64,000 nt of DNA, from NCBI GenBank assembly GCA_964532465.1, contig CAZHHX010000018.1:1-64000 (forward strand), given 5' to 3'. A program made the translations under genes and the position numbers. The notes under the pieces are model-generated. The model saw nothing but the letters and a program-made list of their open reading frames with translations. It ran no database searches and had not been told where the DNA came from. Positions within the stretch are counted from its first letter, which is position 1, and each line of letters opens with the position of its first letter. Below, piece by piece: positions 16,189 to 24,054 of this stretch. This DNA is from JAPLKB01 sp964532465. Its GTDB lineage: Bacteria > Desulfobacterota > Syntrophorhabdia > Syntrophorhabdales > Syntrophorhabdaceae.

Positions 16189-17568
16189 CTACTGTATTTT
16201 ATATTTTTTCTTTAAAAATTCCATTCCTGTCATGGGGTACAATGCATAAATCAGGATATCTTCCATCTTGTCGCTTATCCCTGATAGGGCTTCTTTAGCT
16301 TTTGAGAGTTCAGGCTCAAGGGTATCAGCCGGTCTTATATCTATCGGTATTTCACCCTTTTCGTACCCTTTAAGCGCCTTCTTTCTGATCTCTTCATCAA
16401 CCGGTGCAGGCGGTCTTCCATAAAGGCCATAAAAATAATCCTTCACCTCTTTGGAAATCATCTTGTACCTTCCGGCTATAACGTTGAACACTGCCTGAAC
16501 GCCCACGATCTGGCTTGTAGGTGTGACAAGAGGAGGAAAACCCATATCCTTTCTTGTCCGGGGAATTTCCTCGTAGACTTCTTTTAAGCGGTGAATTGCC
16601 TTTGCCTGCTTCAACTGACTAACGAGGTTGCTTATCATGCCGCCTGGTATCTGGTGCATGAGAACGCCTATGTCTATCACGGAAAATCTTGTTGTGTCAG
16701 CAAAGGACATGTAGTTCGGTATAATACCCTCAAAATACTCATCAACCTCAGCCAATAACTCAAGGTTCAATTTGGGATCGTAAGGAGTATCAAGAAGCGT
16801 AACAACAAAAGGTTCTACTGCTGAGTGAGAAGAACGTAATCCGAAGGGGGCAAGACATGTATCAATGCCGTCTGCTCCTGCCTCGATTGCCTTCAAAAGA
16901 GACATGGAAGCCATACCGCTTGTATAATGCGTGTGAAGGTGGATAGGTATACTCAGGTTCTTTTTCAGAGCTGAGACAAGTTCAAACGCATCGTAGGGTG
17001 ATATAATGCCTGCCATATCTTTTATACAGAGGGAGTCGGCGCCCATTTCCTCAATTGCTTTTGCCTTGCCGATATAGTAATCAATGTTAAATATGGGGCC
17101 TCCGAGCCTTTTTTCGGTTAATGAATACGAAAGTGTCCCCTGTATATGCTTGCCGCATTTTTTTATCGCTTTAAAGGCTGCGATGAAATTCCTTTCGTCA
17201 TTTAATGCATCGAATACTCTGAATATATCAATGCCCACTTCTGCTGATTTTTCAACAAATGCTTCTACCACATCATCTGCGTAATTTCTGTATCCCACAA
17301 GGTTCTGCCCGCGAAGCAGCATTTGAAACTTGGTATTGGGCATCTTTGCCTTAAGAAGCCTTACCCGTTCCCAGGGATCTTCATTTAAAAAACGTGTCAT
17401 TACATCAAAGGTCGCACCTCCCCAAACTTCCATAGAGTGAAACCCTATGCTGTCCATTTTTTCAGCAATGGGGAGCATATCCTCTGTCTTCATCCTTGTA
17501 GCAAAGAGTGACTGGTGGCCATCTCTTAAGGTAAGATCCGTAATCATTACAGGTCTTTTTTCTGCCAT
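16189..17568 (-). CDS. Biotin-dependent carboxyltransferase subunit (PycB/OadA/5S type), no biotin domain
   Basis: Transfers carboxyl between carboxybiotin and pyruvate/oxaloacetate. Seen in 459 residues: TDLTLRDGHQSL (10-21, metal and catalytic Asp), WGGATFD (49-55), RGQNLVGY (86-93), K183 in SLCIKDMAG (carbamylated Lys in this family) and metal histidines in HLHTH (210-214). The family helical region follows, but the protein ends at FLKKKYKIQ without the usual C-terminal biotinyl domain (AMKM motif). The partner biotin carrier must therefore be a separate protein, as in transcarboxylase 5S or split pyruvate carboxylases. ATG 17568 has TTAGGAGG; a longer frame to 17709 would cross the tRNA gene. 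Confidence 0.88.
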   Translation of the reverse strand: MAEKRPVMITDLTLRDGHQSLFATRMKTEDMLPIAEKMDSIGFHSMEVWGGATFDVMTRFLNEDPWERVRLLKAKMPNTKFQMLLRGQNLVGYRNYADDVVEAFVEKSAEVGIDIFRVFDALNDERNFIAAFKAIKKCGKHIQGTLSYSLTEKRLGGPIFNIDYYIGKAKAIEEMGADSLCIKDMAGIISPYDAFELVSALKKNLSIPIHLHTHYTSGMASMSLLKAIEAGADGIDTCLAPFGLRSSHSAVEPFVVTLLDTPYDPKLNLELLAEVDEYFEGIIPNYMSFADTTRFSVIDIGVLMHQIPGGMISNLVSQLKQAKAIHRLKEVYEEIPRTRKDMGFPPLVTPTSQIVGVQAVFNVIAGRYKMISKEVKDYFYGLYGRPPAPVDEEIRKKALKGYEKGEIPIDIRPADTLEPELSKAKEALSGISDKMEDILIYALYPMTGMEFLKKKYKIQ

Positions 17569-17664
17569 TGTTAACCTCCTAAAAAAATATGTGAACTTAG
17601 TATCATGCCCATTGAGAAAAATCAATGGAAATTTTCCTGTAACTCTGCTATTCTTATTCTTCCT

Positions 17665-17743
17665 CGGGATGTAGCTCAGTTCGGTGTAGAGCGCTTGCTT
17701 CGGGAGCAAGAGGCCGCTGGTTCAAATCCAGTCATCCCGACCA
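17665..17743 (+). tRNA. tRNA-Pro (anticodon CGG)
   Basis: Acceptor stem CGGGATG/CATCCCG, D arm GCTC...GAGC, anticodon stem CTTGC/GCAAG with loop TTCGGGA giving CGG (reads CCG), and a T arm with TTCAAAT. Encoded CCA follows discriminator A (17740) at 17741-17743. Confidence 0.95.
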
Positions 17744-17833
17744 TTTTATAAGGTCAAAACAGTGGAGCGGAATATGAAAGAATTCTCGCTCCTGTCATTC
17801 TCTGCTTAAGTTTTTCTGCGAGGTCTCCAAAAA

Positions 17834-18376
17834 ATGATTAAAGAATGGGAAATTTTAGACTCAAGAACAGAAAGGGATTATAAGATTTTCAAAATAAAGT
17901 CTGTTAAGGCAATATCTCCGAGAACCAGCAAAACAAATGAATTCTACACAATCGAGACAAAGGACTGGGTTAATATAATACCTTTAACTGAAAACCGGGA
18001 AGTTGTCATGATAAGGCAATACAGACACGGATCGAATGAAATAAGCCTTGAAATACCCGGCGGCCTTGTTGATGAAAAAAACCCTGAAGAAGCTGCTATA
18101 AGAGAGCTTCAGGAAGAAACCGGATATAAAGGCGAGAATGTGGAATACCTTGGGGCTGTTAACCCGAATCCGGCAATATTCAACAATCTCTGCCATACTT
18201 ACCTTGTAGAGAAGGCAAAAAAAACCTCTCCTAAAAACCTTGACCCCGATGAAGACATTGAGGTAGTCCTTGTGCCATTATCCGAGATTCCATCCCTCAT
18301 CGACAGAGGCATGATTAACCATGCTTTGGTAGTAGTTGCCTTCCATTATTATTTTTCGAAAAAAGGATACAAGTAA
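17834..18376 (+). CDS. Nudix hydrolase, ADP-ribose pyrophosphatase-like
   Basis: Hydrolyses a nucleoside diphosphate linked to another group, most often ADP-ribose. Seen in 180 residues: N-terminal strands, a PGG turn (75-77) and the Nudix helix REL-QEETG (90-97) with the metal glutamates E91, E94 and E95. The loop before it (LVDEKNPEEAA) is one residue shorter than the usual GX5E spacing, so the first Glu of the box is displaced. The hydrolytic helix is intact. The gene follows the tRNA by 90 bp and is four bases from mobB, so they are co-transcribed. Confidence 0.88.
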   Translation: MIKEWEILDSRTERDYKIFKIKSVKAISPRTSKTNEFYTIETKDWVNIIPLTENREVVMIRQYRHGSNEISLEIPGGLVDEKNPEEAAIRELQEETGYKGENVEYLGAVNPNPAIFNNLCHTYLVEKAKKTSPKNLDPDEDIEVVLVPLSEIPSLIDRGMINHALVVVAFHYYFSKKGYK

Positions 18377-18379
18377 TTC

Positions 18380-18895
18380 ATGGACAAGATGAAGATCCCT
18401 GTCATTTCTATAGTAGGAAGAGGAAAAACAGGAAAAACAACATTTATTGAAAAGCTTATACCTCTTCTCGTGGATAAAGGTGTGAAGGTAGCTGTTATAA
18501 AGCATCATCTCCATGATTTTGACTTTGATATACCGGGCAAAGATACATATAGACACAAGAAAGCCGGTGCAAGAACCGTTATCCTGTCATCTCCCGGAAA
18601 AATAGCAATGGTAAAGGACACCGAAAAGGACCTTTCCATAGAGGAGATTGTATCCGGATACATAGATGGTGTGGATATTCTTATTACCGAAGGATATAAA
18701 AAAGCGGATATGCCGAAAATCGAAGTCTATCCAAAGAAAGAAGGATTAGAACCTGTCTGTGTCGACGACAGAAATCTTGTTGCTATTGTAACTGATGTTC
18801 CCTTTGCTTCTCCTGTCCCGGTTTTTCAGAGGGACGATGCGGAAAGTGTGGCAAGTTTTATAATATCAAGATTCCGACTGTCTTGCGACGCTTAA
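18380..18895 (+). CDS. mobB: Molybdopterin-guanine dinucleotide adaptor protein MobB
   Basis: A GTP-binding helper of MobA that aids attachment of GMP to molybdopterin. Seen in 171 residues: P-loop GRGKTGKTT, AVIKHHLHDFDFD (the family's KHxxHDF signature), DTYRHKKAGA, and DILITEGYKK with the conserved EGYK. It starts four bases after the Nudix stop, so coupling is likely. It implies molybdenum or tungsten enzymes with a nucleotide cofactor; the aldehyde oxidoreductase at 55938-57827 normally uses bis-pterin tungsten without the nucleotide, so the client enzyme is probably elsewhere. Confidence 0.92.
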   Translation: MDKMKIPVISIVGRGKTGKTTFIEKLIPLLVDKGVKVAVIKHHLHDFDFDIPGKDTYRHKKAGARTVILSSPGKIAMVKDTEKDLSIEEIVSGYIDGVDILITEGYKKADMPKIEVYPKKEGLEPVCVDDRNLVAIVTDVPFASPVPVFQRDDAESVASFIISRFRLSCDA

Positions 18896-18984
18896 TTATT
18901 CGATTCAGACAAAGCAAGACTCCCGGATGTTTAACGGCCGGTTGCGCATCCCTTAATTGTCTTAAACAGCCCCCTTTATCAAAC

Positions 18985-19013
18985 TTGCAAATCAATTTTT
19001 CATTTGATATAAT
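18985..19013 (+). promoter_or_regulatory. Promoter of the small secreted protein
   Basis: TTGCAA (18985-18990), 17-bp spacer, TATAAT (19008-19013), 38 bp before the ATG, which is preceded by GAGGAGG. Confidence 0.65.
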
Positions 19014-19051
19014 CCCTTAATAATAAATGCCTTAACAATGAGGAGGACTCG

Positions 19052-19318
19052 ATGAAATCAAGATTTTTATTGTTTGTTTTTACAATACTGATGGGTTTCG
19101 GCCTGATTATGGGCCAGATCTCGACTGCTGCGGCACAAAGCCAGAGTAGTGATAAGTCAAAGTCCAGTAGCCAAAAGAATAAAAAAACAATGGATCAGAG
19201 GCGCAAGGATCAAGCCGACAAAACCATTAACGACATGATTGATCGAGGCGCCAGCCAGAGCGATATACAGGTGCAGAAAAAAGCGAACAAAAAGTACTAC
19301 GGCCATGAGGGAGAGTAA
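19052..19318 (+). CDS. Small secreted Lys/Ser/Gln-rich protein
   Basis: 88 residues with a good signal peptide (MKSRFLLFVFTILMGFGLIM..., cut after about AAAQ at residue 29). The mature part is polar and charged, with SQSSDKSKSSSQKNKK and a helix containing TINDMIDRGASQSDIQVQKKANKKYYG. No family recognised. A near-consensus promoter and a strong ribosome binding site suggest high expression in the periplasm. Confidence 0.65.
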   Translation: MKSRFLLFVFTILMGFGLIMGQISTAAAQSQSSDKSKSSSQKNKKTMDQRRKDQADKTINDMIDRGASQSDIQVQKKANKKYYGHEGE

Positions 19319-19382
19319 AAATTAGAAAGAGTTCCAATAATATACATAATAGAGCAGCGAGTTGACCAAGGCGTCGAGGAGG

Positions 19383-20612
19383 TCATTCTCTTCTTATCCC
19401 CACAGGCTCAAGCCCCATGGTTCTGATAATTATTTCCTCCTCCTTCTCCATGACGCCTTTGTTATGAAGGAGTTGTGCTATTTTACCCCCCTGCTGATTC
19501 AGTACAGACTGCCCCACGGGATTTGATGTATTGATGTAGAAAAGCGTACCATCTTTCAATCTAATGCCAATGCCGGCATTGGTAAGGGTGCTTAAGACCA
19601 GGAGACTGATGCTTCCTCCTCTGCCTGCAAAGAGAAAAACCCACGCTATAAAGATCATCCATCGGGGCCTTTTGAAGGTCACCGGCTGAAAGTATTGCAT
19701 CTCTTTGAATTGATAGAATTTCTCACCATTCGTATAGGCTATCTTGATATTGTCATCGGAAAACTTCATCTCAAAACAGGCAAACCTGGGCATGATGAAG
19801 ATATATCCCCACATCCCTATTGATGCCATCAACCAGAATATCGGGAGAAGGAATATTCCTTCCGTGAAAAATACCTGCGCTGAGCCTCCCATGATTGCCA
19901 TTGGAGCAACAAAAGGTAGTGCGATGAGAATAAGCACGAAGCAGATGTCATTGCCTGCAATAAACCATGTTTTGAAGTGGATAGAATCCTTCTCTTTCCT
20001 TTTTCGCGGTAATAGAATAGATAAAGCTATTCCGGCAAGGATTATCCAGGGACTGTATTGCCTGTATGAGTACATCAGCCACGAGGGCGGTTTTGGATAA
20101 TCACTGAGACCGGAGCCTATATGAAAACTGCTGTAGCTGTATACCCTGTAATCAACTTTCAAATACTGCCCATCAGGACCGCAAAGATACAGCGTATCAA
20201 GGTTTTTCTTCAGTCTGTCCTGTAATAAGTTAAATGGGTATTCGGAGGCGTAAAAGTAGAAACCTGCCCCTTTATATTGGGAGCTTAATCTTTCCTGCAA
20301 CTCCTTTGAAGAATTTTTGTCATTATAAGCTGTCTTTATGTTTTGAAACAATTCTTCCCATTCTCTGCCCTGCGCCTGAAATACTTTGCCTTTTGTTTTG
20401 AGAGAGACAAACTGTTCATAATTTCCTGGAGTGTTCGGATTATAAGGCAGTAAAGATTCTAATGTCCATTTCGGGCGCTCTGCTTCTTTTTTGAAATCTG
20501 CGGCAAAGTCAACGGGTTTCACTCTTACAAGAGGAAGGAGGGGGGTATAAAAGAAAAGCCAAAGAGCCGTACATACAAAAACGGTAACAATGAGTCTTCG
20601 CAGGTATTCCAT
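19383..20612 (-). CDS. Multi-span membrane protein of unknown function
   Basis: 409 residues. One N-terminal TM helix (about 7-27) is followed by an exported domain to about 190 (contains ELFQNIKTAYNDKN, FYFYASEYPFNLL and LDTLYLCGPDGQYLKVDYRVYSYSS). Then come hydrophobic segments at about 186-202, 213-238 and 248-275, and a further pair around 320-345. The C-terminal part (GIGIRLKDGTLFYINTSNP ... LLHNKG) looks like a cytoplasmic PH-like or membrane-protein tail domain. No family name can be given. It stands alone, with an unexplained 540-bp gap upstream. Confidence 0.6.
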   Translation of the reverse strand: MEYLRRLIVTVFVCTALWLFFYTPLLPLVRVKPVDFAADFKKEAERPKWTLESLLPYNPNTPGNYEQFVSLKTKGKVFQAQGREWEELFQNIKTAYNDKNSSKELQERLSSQYKGAGFYFYASEYPFNLLQDRLKKNLDTLYLCGPDGQYLKVDYRVYSYSSFHIGSGLSDYPKPPSWLMYSYRQYSPWIILAGIALSILLPRKRKEKDSIHFKTWFIAGNDICFVLILIALPFVAPMAIMGGSAQVFFTEGIFLLPIFWLMASIGMWGYIFIMPRFACFEMKFSDDNIKIAYTNGEKFYQFKEMQYFQPVTFKRPRWMIFIAWVFLFAGRGGSISLLVLSTLTNAGIGIRLKDGTLFYINTSNPVGQSVLNQQGGKIAQLLHNKGVMEKEEEIIIRTMGLEPVGIRRE

Positions 20613-21151
20613 TTATCACCTCATATTTTGTTCGATAGCCCGTCTTCTATTGATACTGTTAACTGATAGGAGCTTGTTTCCGGCAATTATTAAAGAAGTA
20701 AATACCGTTTTCATAGTCAGTATCCCCTTTATTTTTATTAAAAGCATCCCACAATTCCAGCAAATTATGCAACAGCTAAAAGAGGGGAAAGAAATTTCAA
20801 GGATAATGATCTTTTAAATAAAACATGCAAGCAGTCTGTTGACAGCGTGGCGGAAATCCTTGAGAATATATTGAATGATGCGCAACCAAGGCATGGCCGG
20901 TCCGTATTCCAGTGATAATGGAGGATTTGGCATAATATATAGTCTCTGTGTTCGGGGAAAAGCTTCTTTCCCAAGAACAAAGGGGTTTACCATGGAAGGT
21001 ATCATGAAATACCTCGACTTCAGGGATGTTCCTCCGGAAATACGCTCCCTTTTCAAAACTCCGGAGGCTTAAAACTTTTTTGAGTGTTGCAGCCAGCGAA
21101 TGAGGCACAAGATCAAGACCGTCGGGATTTTTTGAGTAGATTCTGATTGAA
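20613..21151. other. Unassigned 540-bp gap with overlapping weak ORFs
   Basis: Two overlapping frames cover part of it: 20875-21072 (+, ends ...LFKTPEA) and 20797-21108 (-, GTG start, begins with PHSLAATLKKVL). Neither has a ribosome binding site or recognised family. CCTCCGG (21030-21036) and CCGGAGG (21060-21066) form a short inverted repeat before a T-rich run (21075-21080). It may be a decayed element. Confidence 0.35.
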
Positions 21152-22270
21152 TTATTTCTTCTTCTTTACTGCCATATGGCGTTCATCATACAAGGAATCG
21201 CCTGTAATATTACCGTCGACTTTAATAAAGGGGGGTATATGTATTTTGCCCTCTTTTTTGATTGTTTCAAAGGGTTCTATTTTTAATATTGCAACTCCCT
21301 CATTGCGACCTTTGTACCTGTCAAGTTCAAAGTGTTGGTTGTTCCATAAAAAACAGGTGCGTTCCTTTACAATTACATCGGTTTTCGGGTCTATAAGTTT
21401 TGTAAGATTCAGGTACTCCTGTTCTGCAATGAGTCCATCTTCATTAATTGTCGTTTTCCTTGAAAGAAAATACAGATAGGACCCGTTTTGTCCGCGTTTT
21501 CTGATTCTGATCTCTTCGTTCTTATTCTTAGAACGCAGATACATCTGCTCGATTTGTATTGTCTGGTGAGCCGGTATCTTTTCATATTGGATATTTTTAA
21601 CAAGGAACCTCTCCATTATCGGAAGAGGGGCGGGGAGCCCGAGAAAATGCGAAATCGCGGAAAAGGCCCTGTTTATTTTGCCCTCAAAATCTGTCGTGTT
21701 ATCAATAATTTTAAAATGAGGATGGCCGAGCCAGCTTTCCCGTATCCTTTGATCGATGTGTATCGCTTCTTCAGGTGTTTCTATCCTTGCGGGATTGTTT
21801 TCTCCCGTGTAGTATTCAGGTGCCCCGTCTGCCGCTGTAACGAGATGGATGACCCCGTTATACCTGTCTCTCAGCTTGACCTCGCTCAGCTTCTTTTTCT
21901 TGATTATTTCTTTGAAATCATCATCAGGCATAAAGGCTTTTATATCCATAATCCCTCTGTCAAGAAGGATAACTTTTTTCCGTTCCGGGAAAACCCTCAC
22001 CACCGTTTGTCTATAGGTTTCTTCAAAGGCAAGCTGCATATCAAGTATAGCCTCTTCATATATTACTACCTGTTTCGATCTATCCATCTTGCGCCGGTCT
22101 ATTCCGCTGTTTGTTATTAAAGTTGCCGTTTCGGGGATAACAAAAATCATAAAACCGTTATCTGATAATTTTTCCGTGAGATATGCCAGGGAGGAACTTT
22201 TGCCTGAACAGGGTCCCCCTGTGAGAACTATCATGGAAACAGGCTCGATCAGTTGTGATGTTCTGTGCAA
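21152..22270 (-). CDS. P-loop AAA_28-type ATPase fused to a CYTH-like domain
   Basis: 372 residues. N-terminal half: Walker A GGPCSGKSS (18-26), switch-like IPETATLI, and a Walker B-like ILLDRGIMD, typical of the NadR/AAA_28 nucleotide-kinase-like group. C-terminal half (about 215-365): alternating charged strands with EQMYLRS, EEIRIRKRG, YLYFLSRK, KERTCFLW, FELDRY and AILKIEPFE, the ExExK-like pattern of CYTH triphosphate tunnel enzymes. Such fusions are known in bacteria and some eukaryotes, but their reaction is not established; action on a polyphosphorylated nucleotide or cofactor is inference. TTG 22270 has GGAG eight bases upstream; ATG 22234 is an alternative. Confidence 0.75.
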   Translation of the reverse strand: MHRTSQLIEPVSMIVLTGGPCSGKSSSLAYLTEKLSDNGFMIFVIPETATLITNSGIDRRKMDRSKQVVIYEEAILDMQLAFEETYRQTVVRVFPERKKVILLDRGIMDIKAFMPDDDFKEIIKKKKLSEVKLRDRYNGVIHLVTAADGAPEYYTGENNPARIETPEEAIHIDQRIRESWLGHPHFKIIDNTTDFEGKINRAFSAISHFLGLPAPLPIMERFLVKNIQYEKIPAHQTIQIEQMYLRSKNKNEEIRIRKRGQNGSYLYFLSRKTTINEDGLIAEQEYLNLTKLIDPKTDVIVKERTCFLWNNQHFELDRYKGRNEGVAILKIEPFETIKKEGKIHIPPFIKVDGNITGDSLYDERHMAVKKKK

Positions 22271-22353
22271 CCTTATATCTCCGATAAATTAATTTCTTTG
22301 CTGCAATTTATCCTGTATAGCAGGGGGTGTCAATTGTTTTGTGGTGTCTTCTG

Positions 22354-22382
22354 TTGACAACATTTCATCTATTGCATAATAT
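22354..22382 (+). promoter_or_regulatory. Near-consensus promoter of purB
   Basis: TTGACA (22354-22359), 17-bp spacer, TAATAT (22377-22382), about 60 bp before the ATG. Confidence 0.75.
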
Positions 22383-22443
22383 ATACTTTTAAACGGCACG
22401 CCTTATAGCGACTGCCGACTTAATAAGTTTACGAGGTAAAATC

Positions 22444-23736
22444 ATGATAGAACGCTACACGCTCCAGAGAATGGCCCGGATTTGGGAGGAAAGAAATAAG
22501 TTTCAGAAATGGCTCGAAATAGAAGTTGCTATATGCGAAGCTTACGGGGAGTTGTCACTTATTCCTCAGGAAGACCTGAAAAATATTCAAGAAAAAGCCG
22601 GTTTTGATATAGAAAGAATCAACGAGATTGAAAAAAGAACAAAGCATGATGTGGTGGCATTTATTGAATCTGTAGCAGATTTTGTCGGACCCTCGTCGAA
22701 ATATGTGCATATGGGAGCAACATCTTCGGATATACTCGATACATCCTTTTCCTGTCTCCTGAAGGAAGCCGCGGACATCCTGATAGAAGATATTTTGTCT
22801 CTTATGGAGGTTTTAAAGGAAAAAGCCTATAAGTACAAAACAACCCCCATGATCGGGAGAACCCACGGAATTCATGCGGAGCCTATTACATTCGGTCTTA
22901 AAATGGCGCACTTCTATGATGAGATGAGAAGGAACCTTGAGCGTATGAGGACAGCAAAGGAACGTGTAAGCCACGGAAAAATTTCCGGTGCTGTTGGGAC
23001 TTTCGCGCACGGCCAGCCCTTTGTCGAAGAGTATGTCTGCAAAAAAATGGGTTTAAAACCTGCGCCTATATCAACGCAGATTGTCCCCCGTGATTACTAC
23101 GCGGAATTTTTTACAACTATATCTATCATCGGTTCATCTGTCGAAAAGATGTCTTTGGAAATCCGCAACCTACAGAGAACAGAGGTTGGCGAAGCAGAAG
23201 AGTTTTTTCAGAAAGGCCAGACAGGCTCATCAGCTATGCCCCATAAGAGAAATCCTATTGCCTCCGAAAATCTATGCGGCCTTGCCCGACTGCTTCGGGG
23301 ATATGCCTTGTCCGCCCTTGAGAATATAGCCTTATGGCATGAACGGGACATCAGCCACTCTTCCGTTGAAAGGGTTATTGCTCCTGATGCCACCATACTC
23401 CTGGACTATATGCTGGAAAGATTGAAGAATATGTATAAAAATCTTATTGTATATCCCGAAAATATGCAGAAGAACATGGATATGTCGAAGGGGCTGTACC
23501 ATTCCGAGGCTATTCTTCTAAGCCTCATACACAAGGGATTTACAAGGCAGGAATCCTACAAGATTACCCAGAGAGTTGCCATGATGTGCTATGAAAACAG
23601 TCTTGATTTTACAGAAGAAGTTAAGAAGGATGAAGAAATCGGAAAGTATCTGAGCGAAGCCGAGATTGTCAGCATTATGAGCAATGACCATTATTTTAAA
23701 TATGTGGATACCATTTTTGATAGAGTTTTCGGCTGA
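22444..23736 (+). CDS. purB: Adenylosuccinate lyase
   Basis: Catalyses two fumarate-releasing steps of purine synthesis (SAICAR to AICAR, adenylosuccinate to AMP). Seen in 430 residues: MGATSSDILD around 90-99, GRTHGIHAEPITFG with catalytic His141, and the signature loop GSSAMPHKRNP (261-271) with catalytic Ser. Length matches the short bacterial type (~430). GAGGTAAA precedes the ATG. It is monocistronic, with its own promoter and terminator. Confidence 0.97.
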   Translation: MIERYTLQRMARIWEERNKFQKWLEIEVAICEAYGELSLIPQEDLKNIQEKAGFDIERINEIEKRTKHDVVAFIESVADFVGPSSKYVHMGATSSDILDTSFSCLLKEAADILIEDILSLMEVLKEKAYKYKTTPMIGRTHGIHAEPITFGLKMAHFYDEMRRNLERMRTAKERVSHGKISGAVGTFAHGQPFVEEYVCKKMGLKPAPISTQIVPRDYYAEFFTTISIIGSSVEKMSLEIRNLQRTEVGEAEEFFQKGQTGSSAMPHKRNPIASENLCGLARLLRGYALSALENIALWHERDISHSSVERVIAPDATILLDYMLERLKNMYKNLIVYPENMQKNMDMSKGLYHSEAILLSLIHKGFTRQESYKITQRVAMMCYENSLDFTEEVKKDEEIGKYLSEAEIVSIMSNDHYFKYVDTIFDRVFG

Positions 23737-23775
23737 AACACGCAGGCTGATGCCTGCGTGTTTCAGAGGTTTTTT
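23734..23775 (+). terminator. Intrinsic terminator of purB
   Basis: Perfect 14-bp arms 23734-23747 and 23752-23765 around TGAT, then GAGG and six T. The purB stop codon TGA is the first three bases of the stem. Confidence 0.9.
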
Positions 23776-23790
23776 GCTAAACTTTTTTTA

Positions 23791-24045
23791 CTATTGATGT
23801 TTTGCAGCCTCTATATACTTCATTCTTAAATCATAGAGCATATTGCCGATTAGTCTGTCCTCTTCCTCGGTAAGGTTGCCCTTTGTTTTTTCCATAAGCA
23901 CTTCAATCAGGCTTATCGTCTGCTTGGCCAAGGGAAAGTTTATATCTTTTTCATTTGTCGAAGGGTCCGGCAACTCTCCCAGATTAACCAGTACAGATGT
24001 TGATAAAGACAGCATAAACGTACTGAATGTTAATTGATCATCCAT
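23791..24045 (-). CDS. DUF1844 family protein
   Basis: 84 residues with the DUF1844 pattern: FSTFMLSLSTSVLVNLGELPDP at the start, then AKQTISLIEVLMEKTKGNLTEEEDRLIGNMLYDLRMKY. Known only as a small conserved protein of delta- and related proteobacteria, acidobacteria and planctomycetes, without a proven role. It is the last gene of the minus-strand block, nine bases after the Deg protease stop, so it is probably in its operon. Confidence 0.85.
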   Translation of the reverse strand: MDDQLTFSTFMLSLSTSVLVNLGELPDPSTNEKDINFPLAKQTISLIEVLMEKTKGNLTEEEDRLIGNMLYDLRMKYIEAAKHQ

Positions 24046-24054
24046 ATTAACCCC

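Noticed and set aside
17569..17709. Longer N-terminus of the carboxyltransferase
   Set aside because: It would run through tRNA-Pro, and ATG 17568 has a strong ribosome binding site.
20797..21108. 103-codon minus-strand frame
   Set aside because: GTG start without ribosome binding site, overlaps another open frame, no known family; kept only as part of the gap description.
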